Assembly: GCA_907163375.1 (NCBI GenBank)
Contig: CAJQUW010015400.1
Span: 124,001 to 188,000 of the forward strand
DNA: 64,000 bases
Source of the DNA: Prostheceraeus crozeri
Lineage: Eukaryota > Platyhelminthes > Polycladida > Euryleptidae
Reading direction: 5' to 3'
The position numbers and the translations under genes are program-made. Within the stretch, counting starts at the first letter, position 1; every line of letters begins with the position of its first letter. The notes beneath the pieces are model-generated. The model saw only the letters and a list, made by a program, of their open reading frames with translations, was not told the DNA's origin and ran no database searches. Positions 1 to 16,400 of this stretch are shown piece after piece.

Positions 1-503
1 ACAGTATTGACACTCAAATTGACACTATTGACACTCAAATTGACACTATCGACACTATTGACACTGAAATTGACACTACTGACTCTCAAATTAACGCTAT
101 TGACACTCATATTGACGCCATTGACACTCAAAATGACACTACTGACACTCAAATTGACACTATTGACACTATATGACACTATGACACTACATGAAAACTA
201 TATTAAAACCATATGAAAACTATACGACAACCAACTGAAAACTAATTGATGACCGATGACACTAATGACACTAATGACACTAATTACACTAATGACGCTA
301 ATAACACTGTGACACTAAATACATAGATGAACTATTTGACACTATTGGAAAACCATGCGAAAACTGTATGAAAACAACTATATGAAATACATATGAAAAC
401 TATATGAAAGCTAAATGACACTTACATGAGAGCCATACGACCTCTGACTGAAAACTATCTGAAAACCATATAAAAAACTATGCGACAACTAACTGAAAAC
501 TAA
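1..503. repeat. Tail of an earlier super-repeat unit
   Basis: An A array cut by the window edge (1 to about 190) is followed by a B block (about 191-503). The variant GACTCTCAAATTAACG at about 81 recurs at about 5537 near the end of the last A array of the next unit, an offset near 5.46 kb. This suggests that the window opens inside a preceding copy of the same super-unit. Confidence 0.75.
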
Positions 504-3500
504 CTGATGACTGATGACACTAATGTCACAAATGACACTAAAATTTTGACTACTGACACCATTGACACTCAAATTGACACTATTAACACTCAAATTGACA
601 CTATTGTAACTCAAATTGATAGTATTGACACTCAAATTGACACTATTGACACTCAAATTGACACTCAAATTGACACTTTTCACAATCAAATTGACACTAC
701 TGACACTCAAATTAATGCTATTGACACTCATATTGACGCCATTGACACTCAAATTGACACTAATGACACTCAAATAGACACTATTGACAGTCAAATTGAC
801 AGTATTGACACTTAAATTGACACTATTGACACTCAAATTGACACTATCGACACTGTTGAAGCTAATGACTCTATTGACACTATTGACACTCAAATTGACA
901 CTATTGACACTCAAATTGACACTATTGACACTATTGACACTATTCACACTCAAATTGACACTATTGATGCTCAAATTGACACTATTGACACTTAAATTGA
1001 CACTACTGACACTCAGATTAACGCTATTGAGACTCATATTGACGCCATTGACACTCAAAATGACACTACTGACACTCAAATTGACACTACTGACACTCAA
1101 ATTAATGCTATTGACACTCAAATTGACACTAATGACACTCAAATTGACACTATTGACTCTCAAATTGACACTATTGACACTTAAATTGACATTATTGACA
1201 CTCAAATTGACACTATCGACACTGTTGAAGCTAATGACACTATTGACACTATTGACACTCAAATTGAAATTATTGAGACTCAAATTGACACTATTGACAC
1301 TCAAATTGACACTATTGACACTATTGACACTATTCACACTCAAATTGACACTATTGATGCTCAAATTGACACTATTGACACTTAAATTGATACTACTGAC
1401 ACTCAGATTAACGCTATTGAGACTCATATTGACGCCATTGACACTCAAAATGACACTACTGACACTCAAATTGACACTATTGACTCCATATGACACTATA
1501 TGACACTACATGAAAACTATCTGAAAACCATATAAAAAAACTATGCGACAACTAACTGAAAACTAACTGATGACTGATGACACTAATGTCACTAGTGACA
1601 CTACCATTTTGACTACTGACACCATTGAAACTCAAATTGACACTATTGACACTCAAATTGACACCTTTGTAACTCAAATTGAAATTATTGACACTCAAAT
1701 TGACACTATTGACACTCAAATTGACACTTTTAAGAATCAAATTGACACTATTGACACTGAAATTGACACTGAAATTGACACTACTGACACTCAAATTGAC
1801 ACTATTGACACTCAAATTGACACTATTGACGCTCAAATTGACACTATTGACAATCAAATTGACACTACTGACACTCAAATTGACACTATTGACACTCAAA
1901 TTGACACTATCGACACTGTTGAAGCTAATGACACTATTGACACTATTGACACTCAAATTGAAATTATTGACACTCAAATTGACACTATTGACACTCAAAT
2001 TGACACTATTGACACTCAAATTGACACTATTGACACTATTCACACTCATATTGACGCCATTGACACTCAAAATGACACTACTGACACCCAAATTGACACT
2101 ATTGACACTATATGACACTATGACACTACATGAAAACTATATTAAAACCATATGAAAACTATACGACAACCAACTGAAAACTAATTGATGACCGATGACA
2201 CTAATGACACCAATTACACTAATTACACTAATGACACTGTGAAACTAATGACATATATGAACTATTGGACACTATTGGAAAACCATGCGAAAACTGTACG
2301 AAAACTATACGAAAAATATGCGAAAACTATATGAAAGCTATATGAAATACATATGAAAACTATATGAAAGCTATATGACAATTATATGAGAGCCATACGA
2401 CATTTAGCTGAAAACTAACTGAAAACTACCTGAAAACTATATGGAAACTATATGAAAACTAGATGAAAAGTAGATGAAAACTATTTGAGAACTATATGAA
2501 AACTATATAAAAACTATCTGAAAACCATATGAAAACTATGCGACAACTAACTGAAAACTAACTGATGACTGATGACACTAATGTCACTAATGACACTCAA
2601 ATTGAGACTAATGACACCATTGACACTCAAATTGACACTAATTACACTAATGACGCTAATGACACTGTGACACTAATGACATATATGAACTGTTGGATAC
2701 TATTGGAAAACCATGCGAAAACTGTACGAAAACTACAAGAAAATTATGCGAAAACTATACGGAACAATACGAAAACTATTCGAAAACTATATGCAAACTA
2801 TATGAAATACATATGAAAAAAAAGTATATGAAAGCTATATGACAATTATATGAGAGCCATACGACATCTAACTGAAAACTATCTGAAAACCATATGAAAA
2901 CTATGCGACAACTAACTGAAAACTAACTGATGACTGATGACACTAATGTCACTAATGACACTAAAAGTTTGACTACTGACACCATTGACACTCAAATTGA
3001 CACTATTGACACTCAAATTGATAGTATTGACACTCAAATTGACACTATTGACACTCAAATTGACACTATTGACACTCAAATTGACACTATTGACACTCAA
3101 ATTGACACTTTTCACAATCAAATTGACACTATTGACAATCAAATTGACACTACTGACACTCAAATTGACACTATTGACACGTTTGACACTCAAATTGACA
3201 CTTTTGACACTTAAGAAGACACTATTGACACTCAAATTGACACTATTGACACTATATGACACTATGACACTACATGAAAACTATATTAAAACCATATGAA
3301 AACTATACGACAACCAACTGAAAACTAATTGATGACCGATGACACTAATGACACCAATTACACTAATTACACTAATGACACTGTGAAACTAATGACATAT
3401 ATGAACTATTGGACACTATTGGAAAACCATGCGAAAACTGTACGAAAACTATACGAAAAATATGCGAAAACTATATGAAAGCTATATGAAATACATATGA

Positions 3501-5980
3501 AAACTATATGAAAGCTATATGACAATTATATGAGAGCCATACGACATTTAGCTGAAAACTAACTGAAAACTACCTGAAAACTACATGAAAACTATATGAA
3601 AACTAGATGAAAACTATTTGAGAACTATATGAAACTATATAAAAACTATCTGAAAACCATATGAAAACTATGCGACAACTAACTGAAAACTAACTGATGA
3701 CTGATGACACTAATGTCACTAATGACACTCAAATTGAGACTAATGACACCATTGACACTCAAATTGACACTAATGACACTAATTACACTAATGACACTCA
3801 AATTGACACTGTGACACTCAAATGACACTATATGACACTGTTGGACACTATTGGAAAACCATGCGAAAACTGTACGAAACAATACCAAAACTATGACGAA
3901 AACTATATGACACTATATGAAATACATATGAAAACTATATGAAAGCTATTGACAATTATATGAGAGCCATACGACATTTAGCTGAAAACTAACTGAAAAA
4001 TAACTGATGACTGATGACACTAATGTCACAAATGACACTAAAATTTTGACTACTGACACCATTGACACTACTGACACTATTGACACACAAACTGACAGTA
4101 TTGACGCTCAAATTGACACTTTTCACAATCAAATTGACACTATTGACACTCAAATTGAAATTATTGACACTCAAATTGACACCTTTGACAATCAAATTGA
4201 CACTATTAACACTCAAATTGACACTACTGACACTCAAATTGACACTATTGACACTTTTGACACTCAAATTGACACTTTTGACACTCAAAAAGACACTATT
4301 GACACTCGAATTGACACTATTGACACTTAAATTGACACTATTGACACTCAAATTGACACTATTGACACTCAAATTAACGCTATTGACACTCATATTGACG
4401 CCATTGACACTCAAAATGACACTACTGACACTCAAATTGACACTATTGACACTATATGACACTATGACACTACATGAAAACTATATTAAAACCATATGAA
4501 AACTATACAACAACCAACTGAAAACTAATTGATGACCGATGACACTAATGACACTAATTACACTAATGACGCTAATGACACTGCGACACTAATGACATAG
4601 ATGAACTGTTGGACACTATTGGAAAACCATGCGAAAACTGTATGGAAACTATACGAAAAATATGCGAAAACTATACGGAACAATACGAAAACTATGCGAA
4701 AACTATATGAAAACTATATGAAACACATATGAAAACTATATGAAAGCTATATGACAATTATATGAGACCCATACGACCTCTAACTGAAAACTATCTGAAA
4801 ACCATATAAAAAAACTATGCGACAACTAACTGAAAACTAACTGATGACTGATGACACTAATGTCACTAATGACACTCAAATTGAGACTACTGACACCATT
4901 GACACTCAAATTGACACTATTGACACTCAAATTGACACTATCGACACTGTTGAAGCTAATGACACTATTGACACTATTGACACTCAAATTGAAATTATTG
5001 ACACTCAAATTGACACCTTTGACAATCAAATTGACACTATTAACACTCAAATTGACACTTTTTACAATCAGATTGACACTATTGACACTCAAATGGACAC
5101 TACTGACAATCAAATTGACACTATTGACGCTAAAATTGACACTATCGACACTATTGAAGCTAATGACACTATTGACACTATTGACACTAAAATTGAAATA
5201 ATTGACACTCAAATTGATACTATTGGCAGTCAAATTGACACTATTGACACTCAAATTGACATTATTGACACTCAGATTGACACTATTGACACTCAAATTG
5301 AAATTATTGACACTCAAATTGACACCTTTGACAATCAAATTGACACTATTAACACTCAAATTGACACCTTTGACAATCAAATTGACACTATTGACAATTT
5401 TGACACTCAAATTGACACTTTTGACACTTAAGAAGACACTCTTGACACTCAAATTGACACTATTGACACTCAAATTGACACTATTGACACTCAAATTGAT
5501 ACTATTGACACTATTGACACTGAAATTGACACTACTGACTCTCAAATTAACGCTATTGACACTCATATTGACGCCATTGACACTCAAAATGACACTACTG
5601 ACACTCAAATTGACACTATTGACACTATATGACACTATGACACTACATGAAAACTATATTAAAACCATATGAAAACTATACGACAACCAACTGAAAACTA
5701 ATTGATGACCGATGACACTAATGACACTAATTACACTAATGACGCTAATGACACTGTGACACTAATGACATATATGAACTTTTGGATACTATTGGAAAAC
5801 CATGCGAAAACTGTACGAAAACTATACGAAAACTATATGCAAACTATATGTAATACATATGAAAAAAAGTATATGAATACTATATGACAATTACATGAGA
5901 GCCATACGACATCTAACTGAAAACTAACTGAAAACTATCTGAAAACCATATGAAAACTATCCGACAACTAACTGAAAACT
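504..5980. repeat. Satellite super-unit I (seven A arrays, about 5.48 kb)
   Basis: A arrays lie at about 504-1511, 1568-2130, 2563-2645, 2928-3275, 3699-3840, 4005-4475 and 4842-5648, with B sequence between them. The third and fifth arrays are very short (about 80-140 bp). The gap between the first and second is only about 55 bp. This pattern of long, long, stub, medium, stub, medium, long recurs in the next 5.5 kb. The B block at 2131-2562 carries a private form with AGATGAAAAGTAGATG, and the one at 3276-3698 a different private form. Both recur at the matching positions of unit II. Confidence 0.85.
810..1503. repeat. Internal duplication inside the first A array
   Basis: Two successive segments of this array are copies of one another. 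The landmark CGACACTGTTGAAGC occurs at 848 and 1217 (offset 369). The landmark ACTCAGATTAACG occurs at 1011 and 1401 (offset 390). The two offsets differ by 21 bp, so the copies differ by about one 21-bp unit, as expected for unequal exchange in register with the repeat. Confidence 0.8.
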
Positions 5981-8900
5981 AACTGATGACACTAATGTCA
6001 CTAATGACACTCAAATTGAGACTACTGACACCATTGACACTCAAATTGACACTATTGACACTCAAATTGACACTATTGTAACTCAAATTGACAGTATTGA
6101 CACACAAATTGACACTATTGACACTCAAATTGACACTTTTCACAATCAAATTGACACTATTGACAATCAAATTGACACTATTGACACACAAATTGACAGT
6201 ATTGACGCTCAAATTGACACTATTGACACTTAAATTGACACTATTGACACTGAAATTGACACTATTGACACTTAAATTGACAGTATTGACACTCAAATTG
6301 ACACTATTGACACTCAAATTGACACTATCGACACTGTTGAAGCTAATGACACTATTGACACTATTGACACTCAAATTGACACTTCTCACAATCAGATTGA
6401 CACTATTGACACTCAAATTGACACTATTATAACTCAAATTAACAGTATTGACATTCAAATTGACACTATTGACACTCAAATTGACACTTTTCACAATCAA
6501 ATTGACACTATTAACAATCATATTGACGCCATTGACACTCAAATTGACACTACTGACACTCAAATTGACACTATTGACACTCAAGTTTGACACTCAAATT
6601 GACACTACTGACACTTAAGAAGACACTATTGACACTCAAATTGACACTATTGACACTTAAATTGACACTATTGACACTCAAATTGACACTATCTACACTA
6701 TTGAAGCTAATGGCACTATTGACACTATTGACACTCAAATTGAAATTATTGACACTCAAATTGACTCTATTGACACTCAAATTGACACTATTGACAGTGA
6801 AATTGACACTGTTGACACTCAGATTGACACTATTGACGCTCAAATTGACACTATTGACACTATTGACACTATTGACACTCAAATTAACGCTAATGACACT
6901 CATATTGACGCCATTGACACTCAAAATGACACTACTGACACTCAAATTGACACTATTGACACTATATGACACTATGACACTACATGAAAACTATCTGAAA
7001 ACCATATGAAAACTATGCGACAACTAACTGAAAACTAACTGATGACTGATGACACTAATGTCACTAATGACACTCAAATTGAGACTACTGACACCATTGA
7101 CACTCAAATTGACACTATTGACACTCAAATTGACACTATTGTAACTCAAATTGACAGTATTGACACACAAATTGACACTATTGACACTCAAATTGACACT
7201 TTTCACAATCAAATTGACACTATTGACAATCAAATTGACACTACTGACACTCAAATTGACACTATTGACACTTAAGAAGACACTATTGTAACTCAAATTG
7301 ACAGTATTGACACTCAAATTGAAATTATTGACACTCAAATTGACACCTTTGACAATCAAATTGACACTATTGACACTCAAATTGACACTATCGACACTGT
7401 TGAAGCTAATGACACTATTGACACTATTGACACTCAAATTGACAGTATTGACACTCAAATTGACACCTTTGACAATCAAATTGACACTATTAACACTCAA
7501 ATTGACACTATTGACACTCAAATTGACACTCATGTTGACGCCATTGACACTCAAAATGACACTACTGACACTCAAATTGACACTATTGACACTATATGAC
7601 ACTATGACACTACATGAAAACTATATTAAAACCATATGAAAACTATACGACAACCAACTGAAAACTAATTGATGACCGATGACACTAATGACACCAATTA
7701 CTTTAATTACACTAATGACACTGTGAAACTAATGACATATATGAACTATTGGACACTATTGGAAAACCATGCGAAAACTGTACGAAAACTATACGAAAAA
7801 TATGCGAAAACTATATGAAAGCTATATGAAATACATATGAAAACTATATGAAAGCTATATGACAATTATATGAGAGCCATACGACATTTAGCTGAAAACT
7901 AACTGAAAACTACCTGAAAACTATATGGAAACTATATGAAAACTAGATGAAAAGTAGATGAAAACTATTTGAGAACTATATGAAAACTATATAAAAACTA
8001 TCTGAAAACCATATGAAAACTATGCGACAACTAACTGAAAACTAACTGATGACTGATGACACTAATGTCACTAACGACACTCACATTGAGACTACTGACA
8101 CCATTGACACTCAAATTGACACTATTGACACTCAATTGACACTAATGACGCTAATGACACTGTGACACTAATGACATATATGAACTGTTGGATACTATTG
8201 GAAAACCATGCGAAAACTGTACGAAAACTATACGAACATTATGCGAAAACTATACGGAACAATACGAAAACTATGCGAAAACTATATGCAAACTATATGA
8301 AATACATATGAAAAAAAAGTATATGAAAGCTATATGACAATTATATGAGAGCCATACGACATCTAACTGAAAACTATCTGAAAACCATATGAAAACTATG
8401 CGACAACTAACTGAAAACTAACTGATGACTGATGACACTAATGTCACTAATGACACTCAAATTGAGACTACTGACACCATTGACACTCAAATTGACACTA
8501 TTGACACTCAAATTGGCACTTTTGACACTCAAATTGACACTATTAACACTCAAATTGACACTCTTGACACTCAAATTGACACTATTGACACTCAAATTGA
8601 CACTATTGACACTCAAATTGATACTATTGACACTCAAATTGACACTATTGACTCTCAAATTGACACTATTGACACTATTGACACTTAAATTGAAAGTATT
8701 GACGCTCAAATTGACACTATTGACACTCAAATTGACACTATTGACACTATATGACGCTATGACACTACATGAAAACTATATTAAAACCATATGAAAACTA
8801 TACGACAACCAACTGAAAACTAATTGATGACCGATGACACTAATGACACCAATTACACTAATTACACTAATGACACTGTGAAACTAATGACATATATGAA

Positions 8901-11531
8901 CTATTGGACACTATTGGAAAACCATGCGAAAACTGTACGAAAACTATACGAAAAATATGCGAAAACTATATGAAAGCTATATGAAATACATATGAAAACT
9001 ATATGAAAGCTATATGACAATTATATGAGAGCCATACGACATTTAGCTGAAAACTAACTGAAAACTACCTGAAAACTACATGAAAACTATATGAAAACTA
9101 GATGAAAACTATTTGAGAACTATATGAAACTATATAAAAACTATCTGAAAACCATATGAAAACTATGCGACAACTAACTGAAAACTAACTGATGACTGAT
9201 GACACTAATGTCACTAGATGACACTCAAATTGAGACTACTGACGCCATTGACACTCAAATTGACACTAATGACACTAATTACACTAATGACGCTAATGAC
9301 ACTGTGACACTAATGACATATATGAACTGTTGGATACTATTGGAAAACCATGCGAAAACTGTACGAAACAATACCAAAACTATGCGAAAACTATATGAAA
9401 GCTATATGAAATACATATGAAAACTATATGAAAGCTATATGACAATTATACGAGAGCCATACGACATTTAGCTGAAAACTAACTGAAAAATAACTGATGA
9501 CTGATGACACTAATGTCACTAATGACACTAAAATTTTGACTACTGACACCATTGACACTGAAATTGACACTATTGACACTCAAATTGACACTATTGTAAC
9601 TCAAATTCACAGTATTCACACTCAAATTGACACTATTAACACTCAAATTGACACTATTGACACTCAAATTGACACTTTTCACAATCAGATTGACACTATT
9701 GACACTCAAATTGACACTACTGACACTCAAATTGACACTATTGACACGTTTGACACTCAAATTGACACTTTTAACACTTAAGAAGATACTATTGACACTC
9801 AAATTGACACTACCGACACTTAAATTGACACTATTGACGCTAAAATTGACACGACTGACACTCAAATTAACGTTATTGACACTCATGTTGACGCCATTGA
9901 CACTCAAAATGACACTACTGACACTCAAATTGACACTATTGACACTATATGACACTATGACACTACATGAAAACTATATTAAAACCATATGAAAACTATA
10001 CGACAACCAACTGAAAACTAATTGATGACCGATGACACTAATGACACCAATTACACTAATTACACTAATGACACTGTGAAACTAATGACATATATGAACT
10101 ATTGGACACTATACGAAAATTATGCGAAAACTATACGGAACAATACGAAAACTATGCGAAAACTATATGCAAACTATATGAAATACATATGAAAAAAAAG
10201 TATATATAAGCTATATGACAATTACATGAGAGCCATACGACATCTAACTGAAAACTACCTGAAAACCATATGAAAACTATGCGACAACTAACTGAAAACT
10301 AACTGATGGCTGATGACACTAATGTCACTAATGACACTCAAATTGAGACTACTGACACCATTGACACTCAAATTGACACTATTGACACTATTGTAACTCA
10401 AATTGACAGTATTGACACTCAAATTGACACTATCGACACTGTTGAAGCTAATGACACTATTGACACTATTGACACTCAAATTGAAATTATTGACACTCAA
10501 ATTGACACCTTTGACACTCAAATTGACACTATTGACACTCAAATTGACACTTCTGACAATCAGATTGACACTATTGACACTCAAATTGACACTACTGACA
10601 CCCAAATTGAAACTATTGACGCTAAAATTGACACTATCGACACTATTGAAGCTAATGACACTATTGACACTATTGACACTAAAATTGAAATAATTGACAC
10701 TCAAATTGATACTATTGGCAGTCAAATTGACACTATTGACACTCAAATTGACACTATTGACAATAAAATTGTCACTATTGACACTCAAATTGACACTAAT
10801 GACACTCAAATTGACACTATTGACTCTCAAATTGACACTATTGACACTTAAATTGACACTATTGACACTCAAATTGACACTATCGACACTGTTGAAGCTA
10901 ATGACACTATTGACACTCAAATTGAAATTATTGACACTCAAATTGACACTATTGACACTCAAATTGACACTATTGACACTATTCACACTCAAATTGACAG
11001 TATTGACGCTCAAATTGACACTATTGACACTTAAATTGACACTATTGACACTGAAATTGACACTACTGACACTCAAATTAACGCTATTGACACTCATACT
11101 GACGCCATTGACACACAAAATGACACTACTGACACTCAAATTGACACTATTGACACTATTGACACTATATGACACTATGACACTACATGAAAACTATATT
11201 AAAACCATATGAAAACTATACGACAACCAACTGAAAACTAATTGATGACCGATGACACTAATGACACTAATGACACTTATGACGCTAATGACACTGTGAC
11301 ACTAATGACATATATGAACTGTTGGACACTATTGAAAAACCATGCAAAAACTGTACGAAACAATACCAAAACTATGCGAAAACTATATGCAAACTATATG
11401 AAATACATATGAAAACTATATGAAAGCTATATGACAATTATATGACAGCCATACGACCTCTAACTGAAAACTAACTGAAAACTATCTGAAAACCATATAA
11501 AAAAACTATGCGACAACTAACTGAAAACTAA
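5981..11531. repeat. Satellite super-unit II (second copy of the seven-array string)
   Basis: A arrays lie at about 5981-6985, 7039-7615, 8048-8145, 8423-8770, 9192-9275, 9494-9968 and 10304-11188. Their starts are offset from those of unit I by 5477, 5471, 5485, 5495, 5493, 5489 and 5462 bp. Private variants are shared at the expected distance: a segment with ATTGAAATAATTGACACTC and TATTGGCAGTC near 5190-5240 recurs near 10685-10730. The ATTTAGCTGAAAACT-bearing B blocks at 7616-8047 and 8771-9191 match those at 2131-2562 and 3276-3698. Confidence 0.85.
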
Positions 11532-13486
11532 CTGATGACTGATGACACTAATGTCACTAATGACACTCAAATTGAGACTACTGACACCATTGACACTCAA
11601 ATTGACACTATTGACACTCAAATTGACACTATTGTAACTCAAATTGACAGCATTGACACTCAAATTGACATTATTGACACTCAAATTCACACTTTTCACA
11701 ATCAAATTGACACTATTGACACTTTTGACACTCAAATTGACACTTTTAACACTCAAATTGACACTATTGACACTCAAATTGACACTATTGACACTCAAAT
11801 TGACACTATTGACACTCAAATTGACACTATTGACACTCAAATTGACACTATTGACACTATTCACACTCAAATTGACAGTATTGACGCTTAAATTGACACT
11901 ATTGACACTTACATTGACACTATTGTTACTGAAATTGACACTACTGATACTCAAATTAACGCTATTGACACTCATATTGACGCCATTGACACTCAAAATG
12001 ACACTATTGACACTATATGACACTATGACACTACATGAAAACTATATTAAAACCATATGAAAACTATACGACTACTAACTGAAAACTAATTGATGACCGA
12101 TGACACTAATGACACTAATTACACTAATGACGCTAATGACATTATGACACTAATGACATAGATGAACTGTTGGACACTATTGGAAAACCATGCGAAAACT
12201 GTACGAAAACTATACGAAAAATATGCGAAAACTATATGAAAGCTATATGAAATACATATGAAAACTATATGAAAGCTATATGACAATTATATGAGAGCCA
12301 TACGACATTTAGCTGAAAACTAACTGAAAACTACCTGAAAACTGCATGAAAACTATATGAAAACTATATAAAAACTAGATGAAAAGCAGATGAACACTAT
12401 TTGAGAACTATATGAAAACTATGCGACAACTAACTGAAAACTAACTGATGACTGATGACACTAATGTCACTAATGTCACTCAGATTGAGACTAATGACAC
12501 CATTGACACTCAAATTGACACTACTGACACTAATGGATACTATTGGAAAACCATGCGAAAACTGTACGAAACAATACCAAAACTATGCGAAAACTATATG
12601 AAAACTATATGAAATACATATGAAAAACTATATGAAAACTATATGACAATTATCTGAGAGCCATACGACATCTAACGAAAACTAACTGAAAACTAACTGA
12701 TGACTGATTACACTAATGTCACTAATGACACTAAAATTGAGACTACTGACACCATTGACACTCAAATTGACACTATTGACACTCAAATTGACACTTTTGA
12801 CACTCAAATTGACACGACTGACACTTAAATTGAAACTACCGACACTCAAATTGACACTATCGACACTCAAATTGACACAATTGACACTCAAATTGACACT
12901 ATTGACACTCAATTTGAAATTATTGACACTCGAATTGACACTATTGACACTTTAATTGACACTATTGACACTCAAATTGACACTATTGACACTCAAATTG
13001 ACTCTAATGACACTTAAATTGACACTATTGACACTGAAATTGACACTACTGACACTCAAATTAACGCTATTGACAGTCATGTTGACGCCATTGACACTCA
13101 AAATGACACTACTGACACTCAAATTGACACTATTGACACTATATGACACTATGACACTACATGAAAACTATATTAAAACCATATGAAAACTATACGACTA
13201 CTAACTGAAAACTAATTGATGACCGATGACACTAATGACACTAATGACGCTAATGACACTGTGACACTAATGACATATATGATCTATTGGGCACTATACG
13301 AAAAATATGCGAAAACTATACGGAACAATACGAAAACTATGCGAAAACTATATGCAAACTATATGAAATACATATGAAAACTATATGAAAGCTATATGAC
13401 AATTATATTAGAGCCATACGACCTCTAACTGAAAACTATCTGAAAACCATATAAAAAAACTATGCGACAACTAACTGAAAACTAAC
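11532..13486. repeat. Partial, rearranged third super-unit
   Basis: A arrays lie at about 11532-12036, 12447-12530 (stub) and 12699-13162. The B block at 12037-12446 has the ATTTAGCTG and AGATGAAAAGCAGATG features seen after the second array of units I and II, and it is again followed by a stub array. The seven-array order is then lost. Confidence 0.6.
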
Positions 13487-16400
13487 TGATGACTGATGAC
13501 ACTAATGTCACTAATGACACTCAAATTGAGACTACTGACACCATTGACACTCAAATTGACACTATTGACACAATTGTAACTCAAATTGATAGTATTGACA
13601 CTCAAATTGACACTATGACACTGATGACTGATTACACTACTGAAACCATTGACACTCAAATTGACACTATTGACACTCAAATTGATACTATTGACACTCA
13701 AATTGACACTATTGACACTCAAATTGGCACTATTGTAACTCAAATTGACAGTATTGACACTCAAATTGACACTATTGACACTCAAATTGACACTATCGAC
13801 ACTGTTGAAGCTAATGACACCATTGACACTATTGACACTCAAATTGAAATTATTGACACTCAAATTGACACCTTTGACAATCAAATTGACACTATTAACA
13901 CTCAAATTGACACTACTGACACTCAAATTGACACTATTGACACTCAAATTGACACTTTTGACACTCAAAAAGACACTATTGACACTCAAATTGACACTAT
14001 TGACAATTAAATTGACACTATTGACACTATCGACACTGTTGGAGCTAATGACAATATTGACACTATTGACACTCAAATTGAAATTATTGACACTCAAATT
14101 CACACTATTGACACTATTCACACTCAAATTGACGGTATTGACGCTGAAATTGACACTATTGACACTTACATTGACTCTATTGACACTAAAATTGACACAA
14201 CTGACACTCAAATTAACGCTATTGACACTCATATTGACGCCATTGACACTGAAAATGACACTACTGACACTCAAATTGACACTATTGACACTACATGACA
14301 CTATATGACACTACATGAAAACTATATTAAAACCATATGAAAACTATACGACAACTAACTGAAAACTAATTGATGACCGATGACACTAATGACACTAATG
14401 ACGCTAATGACACTGTGACACTAATGACATATATGATCTATTGGGCACTATTGGAAAAGCATGCGAAAACTGTACGAAAACTATACGAAAAATATGCGAA
14501 AACTATACGGAACAATACGAAAACTATGCGAAAACTATATGCAAACTCTATGAAATACATATATGAAATGCATATGAAAACTACATGAAAACTATATGAA
14601 GATTATATAAAAACTATATGAAAACTACAGGAAAGCTATATGAAATACATATCAAAACTATATGAAAGCTATATGAAAATTGTATGAGAGCCATACGACA
14701 TCTAACTGAAAACTAACTGATGACTGATGACACTAATGACACTAATGACACTAACTACACTAATGACACTAATTACATTAATGACACTTTGACACTAATG
14801 ACATATATGAACTATTGGACACTGTTGGAAAACCATGCGAAAACTGTACGAAAAATATGCGAAAACTATATGAAGACTATATAAAAACTATATGAAAACT
14901 ATATGAAAGCTATATGAAATACATATAAAAACTATATGAAAGCTATATGACAATTATATGAGAGCCATACGACATTTAGCTGAAAACTAACTGAAAACTA
15001 GCTGAAAACTATATGAAAACTAGATGAAAACTATATGAAAACTATTTAAGAACTATATGAAAACTATTTAAGAACTATATGAAAACTATATAAAAACTAT
15101 CTGAAAACCATATGAAAACTATGCGACAACTAACTGAAAACTAACTGATGACTGATTACACTAATGTCACTAATGACACTAAAATTGAGACTACTGACAC
15201 CATTGACACTCAAATTGACACTATTGACACTCAACTTGACACTATTGTAACTCAAATTGACACCATTGACACTCAAATTGACACTATTGACACTCAAATT
15301 GACACTACTGACACTTAAATTGACACTACTGACACTCATATTCACCCTATTGACACTCAAATTTACACTACTGACACTCAAATTGACACTATTGACACTT
15401 TTGAAACTCAAATTAACACTCTTGACAGTCAAATAGACACTATTGACACTCAAATTGACACTATTGACACTATTGAGACTCAAATTGACACTATCGACAC
15501 TCAAATTGACAATATTGACACTCAAATTGACACTATTGACGCTATTGACACTATTGACACTTAGATTGACACTATTGACACTCAAAATGACACTATTGAC
15601 GCTCAAATTGACACTATTGACACTGAAATTGACACTATTGACACTGAAATTGACATTGCTGACACTGAAAATGACACTACTAACACTCAAATTGACACTA
15701 TTGACACTACATGACACTATATGACACTACATGAAAACTATATTAAAACCATATGAAAACTATACGACAACTAACTGAAAACTAATTGATGACCGATGAC
15801 ACTAATGACACTAATGACGCTAATGACACTGTGACACTAATGACATATATGATCTATTGGGCACTATTGGAAAAGCATGCGAAAACTGTACGAAAACTAT
15901 ACGAAAAATATGCGAGAACTATACGGAACAATACGAAAACTATGCAAAAACTATATGCAAACTCTATGAAATACATATATGAAATGCATATGAAAACTAT
16001 GTGAAAACTATATGAAGACTGCATGAGAACTACATGAAAACTATATGAAGACTATATAAAAACTATATGAAAACTATATGGAAGCTATATGAAATGCGCA
16101 TGAAAACTATATGAAAGGTATATGACAATTATATGAGAGCCATACGAGATCTAACTGAGAACTAACTGAAAACTAGCTGAAAATACATGAAAACTAGATG
16201 AAAACTAGATGAAAACTATATGAAAACTATATAAAAACTATAAAAACTATCTGAGAATCATACGAAAACTATGCGACAACTAACTGAAAACTAACTGATG
16301 ACTGATGACTGATTACACTAATGTCACTAATGACACTAAATTTGAGACTACTGACACTGTTGATACTCAAATTGACACTATTGACACTCAAATTGGCACT

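Noticed and set aside
489-1503. Long frames of up to about 335 codons on both strands (SVNLSVN, TLKLTLL and DTQIDTI heptads)
   Set aside because: They are the 21-bp satellite unit read in different frames. 21 is divisible by three and the unit has no stop in these frames. Frames overlap on both strands in every array, with no start context, signal or non-repetitive domain.
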